From: Streptomyces sp. BHT-5-2 | GTDB lineage: Bacteria; Actinomycetota; Actinomycetes; Streptomycetales; Streptomycetaceae | Direction: 5' to 3' | Assembly (NCBI RefSeq): GCF_019774615.1 | Contig: NZ_CP081496.1 | Coordinates: forward strand, 4,402,001-4,466,000 | DNA length: 64,000 nucleotides | Shown here: positions 18,069 through 25,785 of the stretch, piece after piece | Position numbering within the stretch: position 1 is the first letter of the stretch | Layout of the letters: the number at the start of each line of letters is the position of its first letter | Notes under the pieces: model-generated | Told to the model about the DNA's origin: nothing | Seen by the model: the letters and a program-made list of their open reading frames with translations, nothing else | Database searches by the model: none | Made by a program: the position numbers and the translations under genes

Positions 18069-18728
18069 ATGCCCAAGCACGTGGATCCGGAGGCCCGCCG
18101 TCGCCTCGTCGTCGACGCACTGTTCCGCGTCGTCGTCCGCGACGGCCTGCAACGCACCTCACTGCGCGCCGTCGCCGCCGAGGCGGAGCTCAACATCGGC
18201 TCGCTGCGGCACTACTTCGCCAGTCAGCACGATCTGATGCACTTCGCGATGCAGTCGATGCTGGACCGGGTAGGCGGCCGGCTGCTCGACCGCATCGAGC
18301 GAATCGGGGACCTGAGCCGCTATCCCCGCACGGAACAACTCCGGCTCACCGCAGACCTCTTGGCGGAACTACTGCCCCTCGACGACAGTCGCCGTGCCGA
18401 GGTCACCGTCTTCCTGGACTTCAACACGGCCACCCGCACCAACCCGGCCTTCCACGAGCTGTCCCACCGGGCAGCCGAGGGCAGCAGACGACTGGTGCGC
18501 CGCGTGCTCACACGCCTCGACGCCACAGGCACCCTGCGCCCCGGTCTCGACCTGGCAGTCGAAACCGAGCGACTGACAGCCCTGCTGGACGGACTGGGCC
18601 TCAGCGCCGTCCTGCATCCCGAGCTTCTCGCCCCGCACACCTGCGTCGACGCGCTGATCACACACCTCGGTGGACTGTCCCTGCCCAGTGAAGCCCCGTC
18701 GACCGAGGCCCCGTCAGGGGCGCGATAG
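18069..18728 (+). CDS. TetR-family repressor
   Basis: 219-residue TetR protein. The N-terminal helix-turn-helix is LRAVAAEAELNIGSLRHYFASQHDLM (residues about 34-59); the ligand domain resembles BetI-type members (VTVFLDFNTATRTNPAF, RRVLTRLDATGTLRPGLD). Probably represses itself and the divergent pair of small membrane proteins through the two palindromes. Ligand unknown. Confidence 0.92.
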   Translation: MPKHVDPEARRRLVVDALFRVVVRDGLQRTSLRAVAAEAELNIGSLRHYFASQHDLMHFAMQSMLDRVGGRLLDRIERIGDLSRYPRTEQLRLTADLLAELLPLDDSRRAEVTVFLDFNTATRTNPAFHELSHRAAEGSRRLVRRVLTRLDATGTLRPGLDLAVETERLTALLDGLGLSAVLHPELLAPHTCVDALITHLGGLSLPSEAPSTEAPSGAR

Positions 18729-18744
18729 GGCCCTCCGGGGCCCT
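18727..18744. terminator. Hairpin at tetR/kinase convergent boundary
   Basis: AGGGCCC-TCCG-GGGCCCT forms a 7-bp stem that starts in the tetR stop codon and ends at the stop of the opposing phosphotransferase gene. Likely bidirectional terminator. Confidence 0.55.
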
Positions 18745-19532
18745 CAGGGCGAGGCCGGCAGACGGGCGAGTACACCGTCCAGTCCACTGCGGACCGTGTC
18801 CGGCTCGTCGAGATCCAACCCGTGCGTGACCTCGTACCAAGGACCCAACTGGTGCCACAGCAGGGCATGTTCACGAAGCTGCGGCGTGACGGGGTAGGTG
18901 GCGGCGAGGGCGTCGGCGAATGCGGGCGGGGTGTTGTGCAGGGCCCAGGCCAGGTCGATGGCGGGGTCGCCGATATGGACGTCGCCGAAGTCGATGACGC
19001 CGGTGAGACGCCCCTCACGGGCCAGGACGTGTTCGGGGCCGAGATCGCCGTGGACGAGGGTGCGGGCCGGCAGTACGGCCACCTGCGCCAGCAGGGCGAA
19101 GGCCGGGCGACGCCGGTGGGCCGGGAGGAGGGGAAGGACCCGCGCCGTGAACTCCCGTACCACTTCCGCGCGTTCGTGTCGTGCCCGCTCCGCCGACGGG
19201 ACCCCGCGCCGGACCGCCTCCGTCGTATCGGCGGCGTGCAGGGCGCGCAGGAAAGCGCCCAGTTGGCGTCCGTGCGCGGCGACCGGCGCGCTGAGCGGTT
19301 CGCCGGGCACCACGGCGTGCCGGACCATCAGCGGATCGTCGGCCGCGACGGCAGGCACCGGGACGGGCAGCGGCAGCTGCGGGGCGAGCCACGGCATCAG
19401 ACGCGTCTCCGTACGGAGTCGATCGGCCACCTCCGGACGACGCGGACGCCGCTCCACCCAACGGCCGCCGACCAGGCGCGCCGCACTGTCCCAGCCGTCG
19501 GGAAACGTCGTGATCGCGGGATCCGTGGGCAT
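18744..19532 (-). CDS. Aminoglycoside/macrolide phosphotransferase-like kinase
   Basis: 262-residue APH-fold kinase. Catalytic loop LVHGDLGPEHVLA has the catalytic Asp, with His where aminoglycoside kinases have Asn; macrolide 2'-phosphotransferases (Mph) share this HGDL...H form. The metal loop is VIDFGDVHIGDPAIDLA. The nucleotide-binding N-lobe is short. Start at ATG 19532 gives a family-like N-terminus. Could inactivate a macrolide or act on another hydroxyl metabolite; not proof of resistance. Divergent from a LysR gene. Confidence 0.85.
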   Translation of the reverse strand: MPTDPAITTFPDGWDSAARLVGGRWVERRPRRPEVADRLRTETRLMPWLAPQLPLPVPVPAVAADDPLMVRHAVVPGEPLSAPVAAHGRQLGAFLRALHAADTTEAVRRGVPSAERARHERAEVVREFTARVLPLLPAHRRRPAFALLAQVAVLPARTLVHGDLGPEHVLAREGRLTGVIDFGDVHIGDPAIDLAWALHNTPPAFADALAATYPVTPQLREHALLWHQLGPWYEVTHGLDLDEPDTVRSGLDGVLARLPASP

Positions 19533-19618
19533 CGCTCCACCGTAGGTGACAGGCAGCCGGGAGGTCGCGTCATTTGCCTGCGGACGCCAGGCGCCGGATG
19601 CCAGACGCGAGGCTTCGT

Positions 19619-19650
19619 GCCACCCGCCACCCGCCACCCGCCACCCGCCA
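19619..19650. repeat. Tandem 7-bp repeat, 4.6 copies
   Basis: GCCACCC is repeated four times exactly plus a partial unit immediately upstream of a LysR start, between divergent genes. Could alter spacing of promoter elements if copy number varies. Confidence 0.85.
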
Positions 19651-19661
19651 GAATGCGGCAT

Positions 19662-20771
19662 ATGGACATCCGACAGCTGGAGTACTTCCTCGCCATCGTG
19701 GACCGCGGCGGCTTCACCCGGGCCGCGGCCGCGCTGTATGTGTCCCAGCCGTCGCTGTCACAGGCGATCCGGGGGCTGGAGCGCGACCTGGGCAGCGAGC
19801 TGTTCCACCGGATCGGCCGGCGGGCGCTGCTCACCGACGCGGGACGGGCGTTGATCGAGCCGGCCCGAGCGGCGGTTCGCAGTCTGGAGACGGCCCGGGC
19901 GAGCGTCGCGGCCGTACGGGAGCTGCGCGAGGGACGGTTGGAAGTGGCCTCGATGCCGTCACAGGCGGTGGAGCCGATGACGACGATGATGCGTGAGTTC
20001 GCGGCCCACTACCCCGGGGTGTCCGTGGCGCTCAAGGCGGCTTTCACCTCGCGGGACGTGGTGGAGATGGTGCGTACCGGCGCGGCCGAGCTGGGACTGT
20101 TGGCCGTCCCCGGGCCGCTGTCCGACGAGGACGCGCGGGAGGGTGCCTGGGACGACGGGAGCGACCGGGGCCTGGTCGTGCATCCCGTCGGCGAGCAACG
20201 CTTCGTCCTGGTGGTGCCTGGCGGTACCGGCGACGGCAGGGCAGGGACCGCTTCCCACACCGGTCGCCGTGGCGCCGACCGTGACGGCCCCTTCGCCGGT
20301 AGACGGTACGTCGACTGTGCGGAGTTGGCAGGTCAGCGACTGATCGTCGGGCAGCACGGAACCGGGATGCGGGCGTATGTCGACGGACTGCGGGAGCGCG
20401 GGATCGCCTTCACCGTCGCCGCTGAAACCGAGCACCGGGTGGCCGTACTCCCGCTGGTGCTTGCCGGGGTGGGGGTGGCAGTGCTGGCGGAGTCCTGGCG
20501 TGGCCTGGCCGAGCGGGCCGGCGCCCGGGTACTGGACATCGAGCCACGCACCACGTTGCGCATCGGCCTGGTCAGCCGTCGCACGGGGCTGTCCCCGGCA
20601 GCGCGGGCGTTCGTGACGACCGCACTCGGCATCGCTGCTGACTGCTCGCGACCGACGAGCGGGGCCGAGGGGCGCAGTCGGCAGGCACGACCGATAGGCG
20701 TCGTCGATGAGGCGGATCGGGAAAGTGTCTTGGACGGGCCCGAGCGCCACTTGGTGCAATCGGACCTGTGA
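19662..20771 (+). CDS. LysR-family regulator coupled to a tartrate-dehydrogenase gene
   Basis: LysR protein with helix-turn-helix MDIRQLEYFLAIVDRGGFTR...YVSQPSLSQAIRGLE and a substrate-binding domain. Compared with typical members it has a low-complexity insert after VVPGG (about residues 190-215) and a 35-residue C-terminal extension. ATG 19653 is an alternative start. Its TGA overlaps the GTG of the next gene (GTGA), an unusual same-strand arrangement for a LysR and its likely target, and points to coupled expression. Confidence 0.9.
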   Translation: MDIRQLEYFLAIVDRGGFTRAAAALYVSQPSLSQAIRGLERDLGSELFHRIGRRALLTDAGRALIEPARAAVRSLETARASVAAVRELREGRLEVASMPSQAVEPMTTMMREFAAHYPGVSVALKAAFTSRDVVEMVRTGAAELGLLAVPGPLSDEDAREGAWDDGSDRGLVVHPVGEQRFVLVVPGGTGDGRAGTASHTGRRGADRDGPFAGRRYVDCAELAGQRLIVGQHGTGMRAYVDGLRERGIAFTVAAETEHRVAVLPLVLAGVGVAVLAESWRGLAERAGARVLDIEPRTTLRIGLVSRRTGLSPAARAFVTTALGIAADCSRPTSGAEGRSRQARPIGVVDEADRESVLDGPERHLVQSDL

Positions 20772-21826
20772 CGACCCACCGCATTGCCTTGATCCCCGGC
20801 GACGGCATCGGCACCGAGGTGCTGCCCCCGGCGCGGCGCGTGCTCGATGCCGTCAGCCGCCGCCATGGCTTCCGCCTCACCTACACCTCGTACGACGACT
20901 GGTCCTGCGAGCGGTATCTGTGCGAGGGCGCGATGATGCCCGAGGACGGCCTCGACCGACTGCGCGGCCACGACGCGATCCTGCTCGGCGCGGTCGGGCA
21001 CCCGGGCGTACCGGATCACATCTCGTTGTGGGGGTTGCTGATCCCGATCCGGCGCGCCTTTCGGCAGTACGTCAACCTTCGGCCGATCCGGGTCTTCGAC
21101 GGTGTCGACAGCCCGGTGCGAAGCGCGGCCCCCGGGGCCGTGGACCTCGTGGTCGTCCGTGAGAACACCGAGGGCGAGTACAGCGAGATCGGTGGGCGCC
21201 TGCATCGCGGACTGCCGGACGAACTGGCTTTCCAGGAAGCCGTGTTCACGCGAACCGGAGTGACCCGCGTGGTGGATTACGCCTTCGGTCTGGCGGCCGG
21301 TCGTGGTGGCCGACTGACCTCGGCAACCAAGTCCAACGGCATCGTGCACACCCTGCCGTTCTGGGACGAGCTGGTCGCGGAACGCAGCGCCGGCCACCCC
21401 CGGGTTGCCTGGGAGCAGGAGCACATCGACGCGTTGGCGGCCAAGCTGGTCCTCGATCCGGCACGCTACGACGTGATCGTCGCCTCCAACCTGTTCGGTG
21501 ACATCCTCAGCGACCTGGCCGCCGCCGTGGCCGGCTCGATCGGCATCGCCCCGGCCGCCAACCTCAATCCGGAGCGCGAGTTCCCATCGATGTTCGAGCC
21601 GGTGCACGGCTCCGCGCCGGACATCGCGGGCCGGGGCATCGCCAACCCGCTGGGCGCGATCTGGTCGGCGGGCCTCATGCTCGACCACCTGGGCCATCGG
21701 GCGGCGTCCGAGGACATCACCGGCGCCATCGCCTCCGTCCTGGCCACGACGGACGTCCGCACGCCCGACCTGGGCGGCACGGCCACCACCGAACAGTTCA
21801 CGGAGACATTGCTCGAACTCCTCTGA
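20768..21826 (+). CDS. Tartrate dehydrogenase / beta-decarboxylating dehydrogenase
   Basis: 352-residue member of the isocitrate/isopropylmalate/tartrate dehydrogenase family. Seen are IPGDGIGTEV at the N-terminus, the catalytic VVVRENTEGEYSEIGG, the Lys/Asn ATKSNGI segment and the metal-binding ASNLFGDILSDLAA. WGLLIPIRR in place of the isopropylmalate motif matches tartrate dehydrogenases (TtuC/Ttu-like): NAD- and Mn-dependent oxidation of tartrate or D-malate. Made from a GTG coupled to the LysR regulator. Confidence 0.88.
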   Translation: MTTHRIALIPGDGIGTEVLPPARRVLDAVSRRHGFRLTYTSYDDWSCERYLCEGAMMPEDGLDRLRGHDAILLGAVGHPGVPDHISLWGLLIPIRRAFRQYVNLRPIRVFDGVDSPVRSAAPGAVDLVVVRENTEGEYSEIGGRLHRGLPDELAFQEAVFTRTGVTRVVDYAFGLAAGRGGRLTSATKSNGIVHTLPFWDELVAERSAGHPRVAWEQEHIDALAAKLVLDPARYDVIVASNLFGDILSDLAAAVAGSIGIAPAANLNPEREFPSMFEPVHGSAPDIAGRGIANPLGAIWSAGLMLDHLGHRAASEDITGAIASVLATTDVRTPDLGGTATTEQFTETLLELL

Positions 21827-21847
21827 GCGCACCTGGGTTGGCAGGGT

Positions 21848-21906
21848 AGTCTGTTCCCGCGCCTGGCCCGGGCCGGACGCGGCCCGCAGCTGCTGCGGGC
21901 CAGACT
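21848..21906. terminator. Nested hairpin at convergent boundary
   Basis: GGCCCGCAG-CTG-CTGCGGGCC (21881-21901) is a perfect 9-bp stem; outer AGTCTG (21848) and CAGACT (21901-21906) can also pair. It lies between the convergent dehydrogenase and NmrA-like genes. Confidence 0.6.
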
Positions 21907-21960
21907 CCGCAGCCCGCCCCGCAGCCCGGCCTCCCCCGGAGATGCCCACGACCAGGTCGG

Positions 21961-22845
21961 TCAGTCAGCCGCCGACACGGTCGGCCGGAGTACCTCCCCG
22001 GCGAAGTCGTCGACGGAGCGCGGGGGCCGGCCGAGGACGCGCCGGACGCCGTCGCCCAGGCCCGCAACACCCTCGCGGCGGTAGTTCGCGTACAGGTCGT
22101 GCAACCCGTCGATGATCTGCGGGGAGACCCCGCGCTCCGCCATGCCTGTCCGCCAGGCACCGTCCAGCGGCACGTCCACGTAGCGCACCGGCGTGTCCAG
22201 TACGGCGCCGAAGGACGCGGCGAGTTCGGTCAGGGTCAGCGCGGCGGGCCCGCTGATCTCGATCTCGCCGCCCATCGGCCGGTCCGCGAGGAGTTCGGCG
22301 ACCGCGACCTCGGCGATGTCCCGTACGTCCACATAGCCCCGGGCACCGGGACCGGCCGGGTCGGCCAGCGTGCCCTGGGCGATGGCGGGTGCCGCGGGGA
22401 GGAAGTTCTGCAGGAAGCGGTCGGGTTGGAGGACCGTCAGCTCCTCGACTCCGGCGTCGCGCAGGCGGTCGGTGACGAGGTCGTGGTTGCCGGTGACCGC
22501 GTCGGGGACAAGGCCGCCGTCGAAGCGCCGGGCGCCGAGCTTGACGATCCGCCGCACGCCCGCTTCGACGGCGGCCACGCCGAGGGTCGTCTCGGCGTCG
22601 ATCTGGTCCGCCGCGAAAGGGTGCGCGAGGAAGAGCCGGTCCACGCCTTCGACCGCACGCCGCACGTCCTCGGCGTTGGTCGCGTCGCCCCGCAGGACCT
22701 CTCCGCGGACGGCTCCCTCCAACGCCGCGGCACTCGCCGCCGAGCGGACCAGGAACCGCACCTCGCTGCGGTCGCGCAACGCCTCGGCCACATGGCGCCC
22801 CACGACCCCTCGCGGCGTGGTCACCAGCACTTTGGTCACCGGCAT
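21961..22845 (-). CDS. NmrA-like NAD(P)-binding protein
   Basis: 294-residue atypical SDR of the NmrA/YtfG type. The dinucleotide loop is VLVTTPRGVVGRHV, a TxxxxxG variant; FLVRS, VLRGDATNAEDVRRAVEGVDRLFL and the substrate region QPDRFLQNF are typical. Such proteins are redox sensors or quinone oxidoreductases. It follows the ArsR gene by 8 nt on the same strand and should be its target. Confidence 0.87.
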   Translation of the reverse strand: MPVTKVLVTTPRGVVGRHVAEALRDRSEVRFLVRSAASAAALEGAVRGEVLRGDATNAEDVRRAVEGVDRLFLAHPFAADQIDAETTLGVAAVEAGVRRIVKLGARRFDGGLVPDAVTGNHDLVTDRLRDAGVEELTVLQPDRFLQNFLPAAPAIAQGTLADPAGPGARGYVDVRDIAEVAVAELLADRPMGGEIEISGPAALTLTELAASFGAVLDTPVRYVDVPLDGAWRTGMAERGVSPQIIDGLHDLYANYRREGVAGLGDGVRRVLGRPPRSVDDFAGEVLRPTVSAAD

Positions 22846-22853
22846 CGTGCGAC

Positions 22854-23198
22854 CTACAGCGTCCGGCCGAGGGTTGCGACGAGCTCTGTGATGCGCTGCT
22901 CGTCGCGCTTGTAGTGGGTCCACTTGCCCACCCGCGTCGCCCGCACCAGGCCGGCTCGCTGGAGTTCGGACATGTACGCGGACACCGTTGACTGGGCGAG
23001 TCCCGCCTTGGCCTGGATGTGACTCACGCAGACACCCACCTCCATCGGGTCGGCGATCGGCTGCATCCCCGCGAAGTGGTGTGTGGGGTCGCGCAACCAC
23101 AGCAGCATCTGCAACCGCATGGGATTCGACAGCGCTCGCAATGCGTCGACCAGGTCGGGATCCGGTGAGGTCGCGTCTACCGCAGCGGTGTCCGTCAT
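22854..23198 (-). CDS. ArsR-family regulator
   Basis: 114-residue ArsR winged-helix protein (LRALSNPMRLQMLLWLRDP, then QAKAGLAQSTVSAYMSELQRAGLVRATRVGKWTHYKRD). No metal-binding ELCVCDL motif is present. CVSHIQ contributes one Cys near the recognition helix, as in redox-sensing ArsR proteins, which fits its NmrA-like operon partner. Promoter-proximal gene of that operon, divergent from an MFS gene. Confidence 0.9.
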   Translation of the reverse strand: MTDTAAVDATSPDPDLVDALRALSNPMRLQMLLWLRDPTHHFAGMQPIADPMEVGVCVSHIQAKAGLAQSTVSAYMSELQRAGLVRATRVGKWTHYKRDEQRITELVATLGRTL

Positions 23199-23361
23199 GG
23201 ACCCAGCGTACAGGCAGCAACCGACATTTCGAAGAATCTCGAAGTGAGCCGGAGCACAGCTTGAGCGGGTGCGATGCCGCCACCGGGCCTTGGCGGATCT
23301 CCGTCACTCAATGGCGGTTTGTCGGAAGCACGACGCCGCGGGCGGCAGTGAGCATGACGTC

Positions 23362-24684
23362 GTGACAGGAAACCAATCACCAGGGATCCAATCGCCGGGA
23401 ATCCAATCACCAGGAACTCAATCGCCGGGCAGCCGACCGCCGATGACCCAGTCACCGCCACACACATCACCACGAGGCAAGTCGCCGCGGCGCGTCTCGC
23501 CGCGGGGCGCGCCGTCCGGGAGCACGTCGATCCTCCTGTTGTCGGTCGGGCATGCCTGTGTGGACGTCTATCAGGGCGCGGTCGCATCGCTCGTCCCCTT
23601 CTTCGTGGCCGAGCGGGCCTACACCTACGCCGCCGCCTCCGGCATCGTCCTCGCCGCATCGCTCTTGTCGTCAGTGGCACAACCACTGTTCGGGGCCCTC
23701 ACCGACCGCCGGGCGCTGCCGTGGCTGCTGCCCGTCAGCACGGTGCTGGGCGGGCTGGGTATCGCGTTCAGCGGTCTCGCCGGTTCCTACCTGCTGACGT
23801 TGGTTTTTGTCGCGCTTTCCGGGATCGGGGTGGCCGCGTACCACCCCGAGTCCGCCCGCGTCGCCCGGATCGCCGGCCGGGGCAGTCACACCGCGATGAG
23901 CTGGTTCTCGCTTGGCGGCAACCTCGGCTTCGCCGCGGCACCGATCCTGGTCGCCACCGTCGTCTCGACCGGTGGCCTGCACCACACACCGCTGCTGGTG
24001 ATACCGGCCCTGGCCGGCAGCGTGCTGTGTCTGCCGATTCTCCGCACCGCCACCGGAACCGGCCTCGCCGGCAACCCCAACTCGTCCTCCAACACGGGCA
24101 CTTCCGAAGGCGCCGACGACAAACCCTCCTTCGTCAGACTGTCCCTGGCCGTGGCCTGCCGGTCCGTCGCCTTCATCGGCCTGAGCACCTTCCTCGCGCT
24201 CTACGTCCGGCAGCGCACCGGAGGCGGACCGGCAGCGGGCATGGCAGCCCTGGCCGTGCTCTACCTCGGTGGGGCGATCGGCACGGTGCTGGGCGGCCGA
24301 CTGGCCAACCGCTGGGACCGGGTCACCGCCGTCCGCCGGTCCTACCTGCTCTCCGTCGTCGCCGTCGCCGGTGTCGTCTTCGCGCCCGGCCCGGCGATCT
24401 ACGGGTTCGTGGCGCTGGCCTCCGCCGGTCTGTACGTCCCGTTCTCGCTCCAAGTCACGCTCGGCCAGGACTATCTCCCCGCACGGGTCGGCACGGCCAG
24501 CGGGATCACCCTCGGCCTGGCCGTCAGCGTCGGCGGTCTCGCCAGTCCGCTGCTGGGCGGCCTGGCGGATGCGGCCTCCCTCCGGACGGCACTGGCTCCG
24601 CTGATCCTGATGCCCGCGCTGAGCTGGCTGCTGTTCCGGAACCTGCCCGAGCCGACTCCGCCGGCGTCCCTCTCCAGCCGATAG
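23362..24684 (+). CDS. MFS transporter, fosmidomycin-resistance (Fsr)-like
   Basis: About 440 residues with 12 membrane segments starting at SILLLSVGHACVDVYQGAV. The HxxxD-like VGHACVDVYQGAVASLVPF, GVAAYHPESARVA and LGQDYLPARVGTASGITLG motifs match Fsr-type efflux proteins. The start is uncertain: GTG 23362 begins a repeat-encoded tail QSPG(I/I/T/S), and ATG 23311 is further upstream. Whether this tail is made is unclear; the transporter itself is firm. Divergent from the ArsR-NmrA operon. Confidence 0.85.
   Translation: MTGNQSPGIQSPGIQSPGTQSPGSRPPMTQSPPHTSPRGKSPRRVSPRGAPSGSTSILLLSVGHACVDVYQGAVASLVPFFVAERAYTYAAASGIVLAASLLSSVAQPLFGALTDRRALPWLLPVSTVLGGLGIAFSGLAGSYLLTLVFVALSGIGVAAYHPESARVARIAGRGSHTAMSWFSLGGNLGFAAAPILVATVVSTGGLHHTPLLVIPALAGSVLCLPILRTATGTGLAGNPNSSSNTGTSEGADDKPSFVRLSLAVACRSVAFIGLSTFLALYVRQRTGGGPAAGMAALAVLYLGGAIGTVLGGRLANRWDRVTAVRRSYLLSVVAVAGVVFAPGPAIYGFVALASAGLYVPFSLQVTLGQDYLPARVGTASGITLGLAVSVGGLASPLLGGLADAASLRTALAPLILMPALSWLLFRNLPEPTPPASLSSR
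23374..23433. repeat. 15-bp tandem repeat, four copies
   Basis: Four near-identical units of form CAATC(A/G)CC(A/G)GG..., each encoding QSPG plus one variable residue, at the N-terminus of the Fsr-like transporter gene. Confidence 0.85.
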
Positions 24685-24692
24685 CCGGCGCC

Positions 24693-25616
24693 CTAGCCGC
24701 TCGCCGGATCCTCCTCGTACGTGACGCCGTACCTGCGCGCATGGCGGTTGAGCGCGGCCGGATCGAAACGTCCCGCTCTGCTCACCTCGGTACGGTGTTC
24801 GATCAGGGTCTCCACCACGCACTCCCAGCCACCGGGCGAGGAGATCTGGAGCACGCGGGGCGGAGGATTGGAGCCGGGGCGGATCGCGTGCGGGACACCG
24901 TGCGGAAGCAGGGCGAACTGGCCCTGGCGTGCGGTGTGCAGGCGGCCGTCGAAGTCGATGTGCAGCTCGCCGTCGAGCACGTAGATGCACTCGTCGGCCA
25001 CGTGGTGGGTGTGTCGTGGGATCGGCTGGGCGACCGTGACTTCCAGGAACGAGAAGAGGCCGGCGGTGTCGGCGGTGCGGGCCTTGACGCTGAAGGCGGG
25101 CGGGACCGCGATCCGGCCCGGTCGCGCCCCGCCGCGGGGAAGGACGAAGAACCGCCCCCGGCCTTCGGCCTCGCCGGCTTCGGGGTGGCTCGCCCCCTCC
25201 CCGACCGGGGCCCCCTCCTCCGCTGCCGGCAACTCCCCCACCGCCGACAACCTGAGCACGTGCACGGCCGAGCCGACGCCTCCGAGGTTGTGCACGGTGC
25301 GGGTGACGCCGCGAGGTATCAGGGCGCACATGCCGCCGGTGAGGCGATGAGCCCGACCGGCGACGTCGATGCCGAGGTCACCGTCGACCACGTAGACGAA
25401 AGCGTCGAAGGCGTCCGACGAGGTGTCGCATTCGCCGAACACACCGGTGGTGCCCGTGACTTGGGCAGGGATGTCGCCCTCGCCGCGCGTTTCCACGAGA
25501 ACGAAGCGGCCTTCGGTGTCGCGAGGGCCGGCCTTGACGGTCGTCCCGGGCGGCGGGGAGTCGGAGTTGGGGCGCGAGGCGCCCGCGTCGAGCAGGAAGA
25601 AGCGGTCCTTGGGCAT
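24693..25616 (-). CDS. Bicupin protein
   Basis: 307-residue protein with two cupin domains. The C-terminal one has the metal motif PRHTHHVADECIYVLDGEL and later LLPHGVPHAIRP (His ligands and Glu). The N-terminal one (VVDGDLGIDV, LIPRGVTRTVHNLG) lacks the HxH pair and is probably structural. The linker is acidic and repetitive. Divergent from a cytochrome P450 with a palindrome between, so the two may share a pathway. Confidence 0.82.
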   Translation of the reverse strand: MPKDRFFLLDAGASRPNSDSPPPGTTVKAGPRDTEGRFVLVETRGEGDIPAQVTGTTGVFGECDTSSDAFDAFVYVVDGDLGIDVAGRAHRLTGGMCALIPRGVTRTVHNLGGVGSAVHVLRLSAVGELPAAEEGAPVGEGASHPEAGEAEGRGRFFVLPRGGARPGRIAVPPAFSVKARTADTAGLFSFLEVTVAQPIPRHTHHVADECIYVLDGELHIDFDGRLHTARQGQFALLPHGVPHAIRPGSNPPPRVLQISSPGGWECVVETLIEHRTEVSRAGRFDPAALNRHARRYGVTYEEDPASG

Positions 25617-25670
25617 GCGGCGTTCCCTTCTGGAACCGTGCCGAGTCGAGCCTTCGTCGCCAAGTTATGG

Positions 25671-25691
25671 AACCGGAATCCGATTCCGTTT
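25671..25691. promoter_or_regulatory. Operator-like palindrome, bicupin/P450
   Basis: CGGAATCCGATTCCG (25674-25688) is a perfect 15-bp palindrome, extended by AA/TT on both sides with one mismatch. It lies 55 nt from the bicupin start and about 95 nt from the P450 start. No regulator gene adjoins it. Confidence 0.6.
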
Positions 25692-25785
25692 CGACGGTCC
25701 ATGGATAGCAGGGGGCACGATGCGGTGTCAAAGCTCGTCGGACGGCGGCAACGGCCTGCCTGGCAGCGTCTGCGATCATCACCCG

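Noticed and set aside
23269..23361. Upstream extension of the Fsr-like transporter
   Set aside because: Adds residues unlike any signal or helix; the start is kept at GTG 23362 with low certainty.
23374..23433. CRISPR array
   Set aside because: Units are 15 bp, directly adjacent with no spacers, and keep the reading frame.
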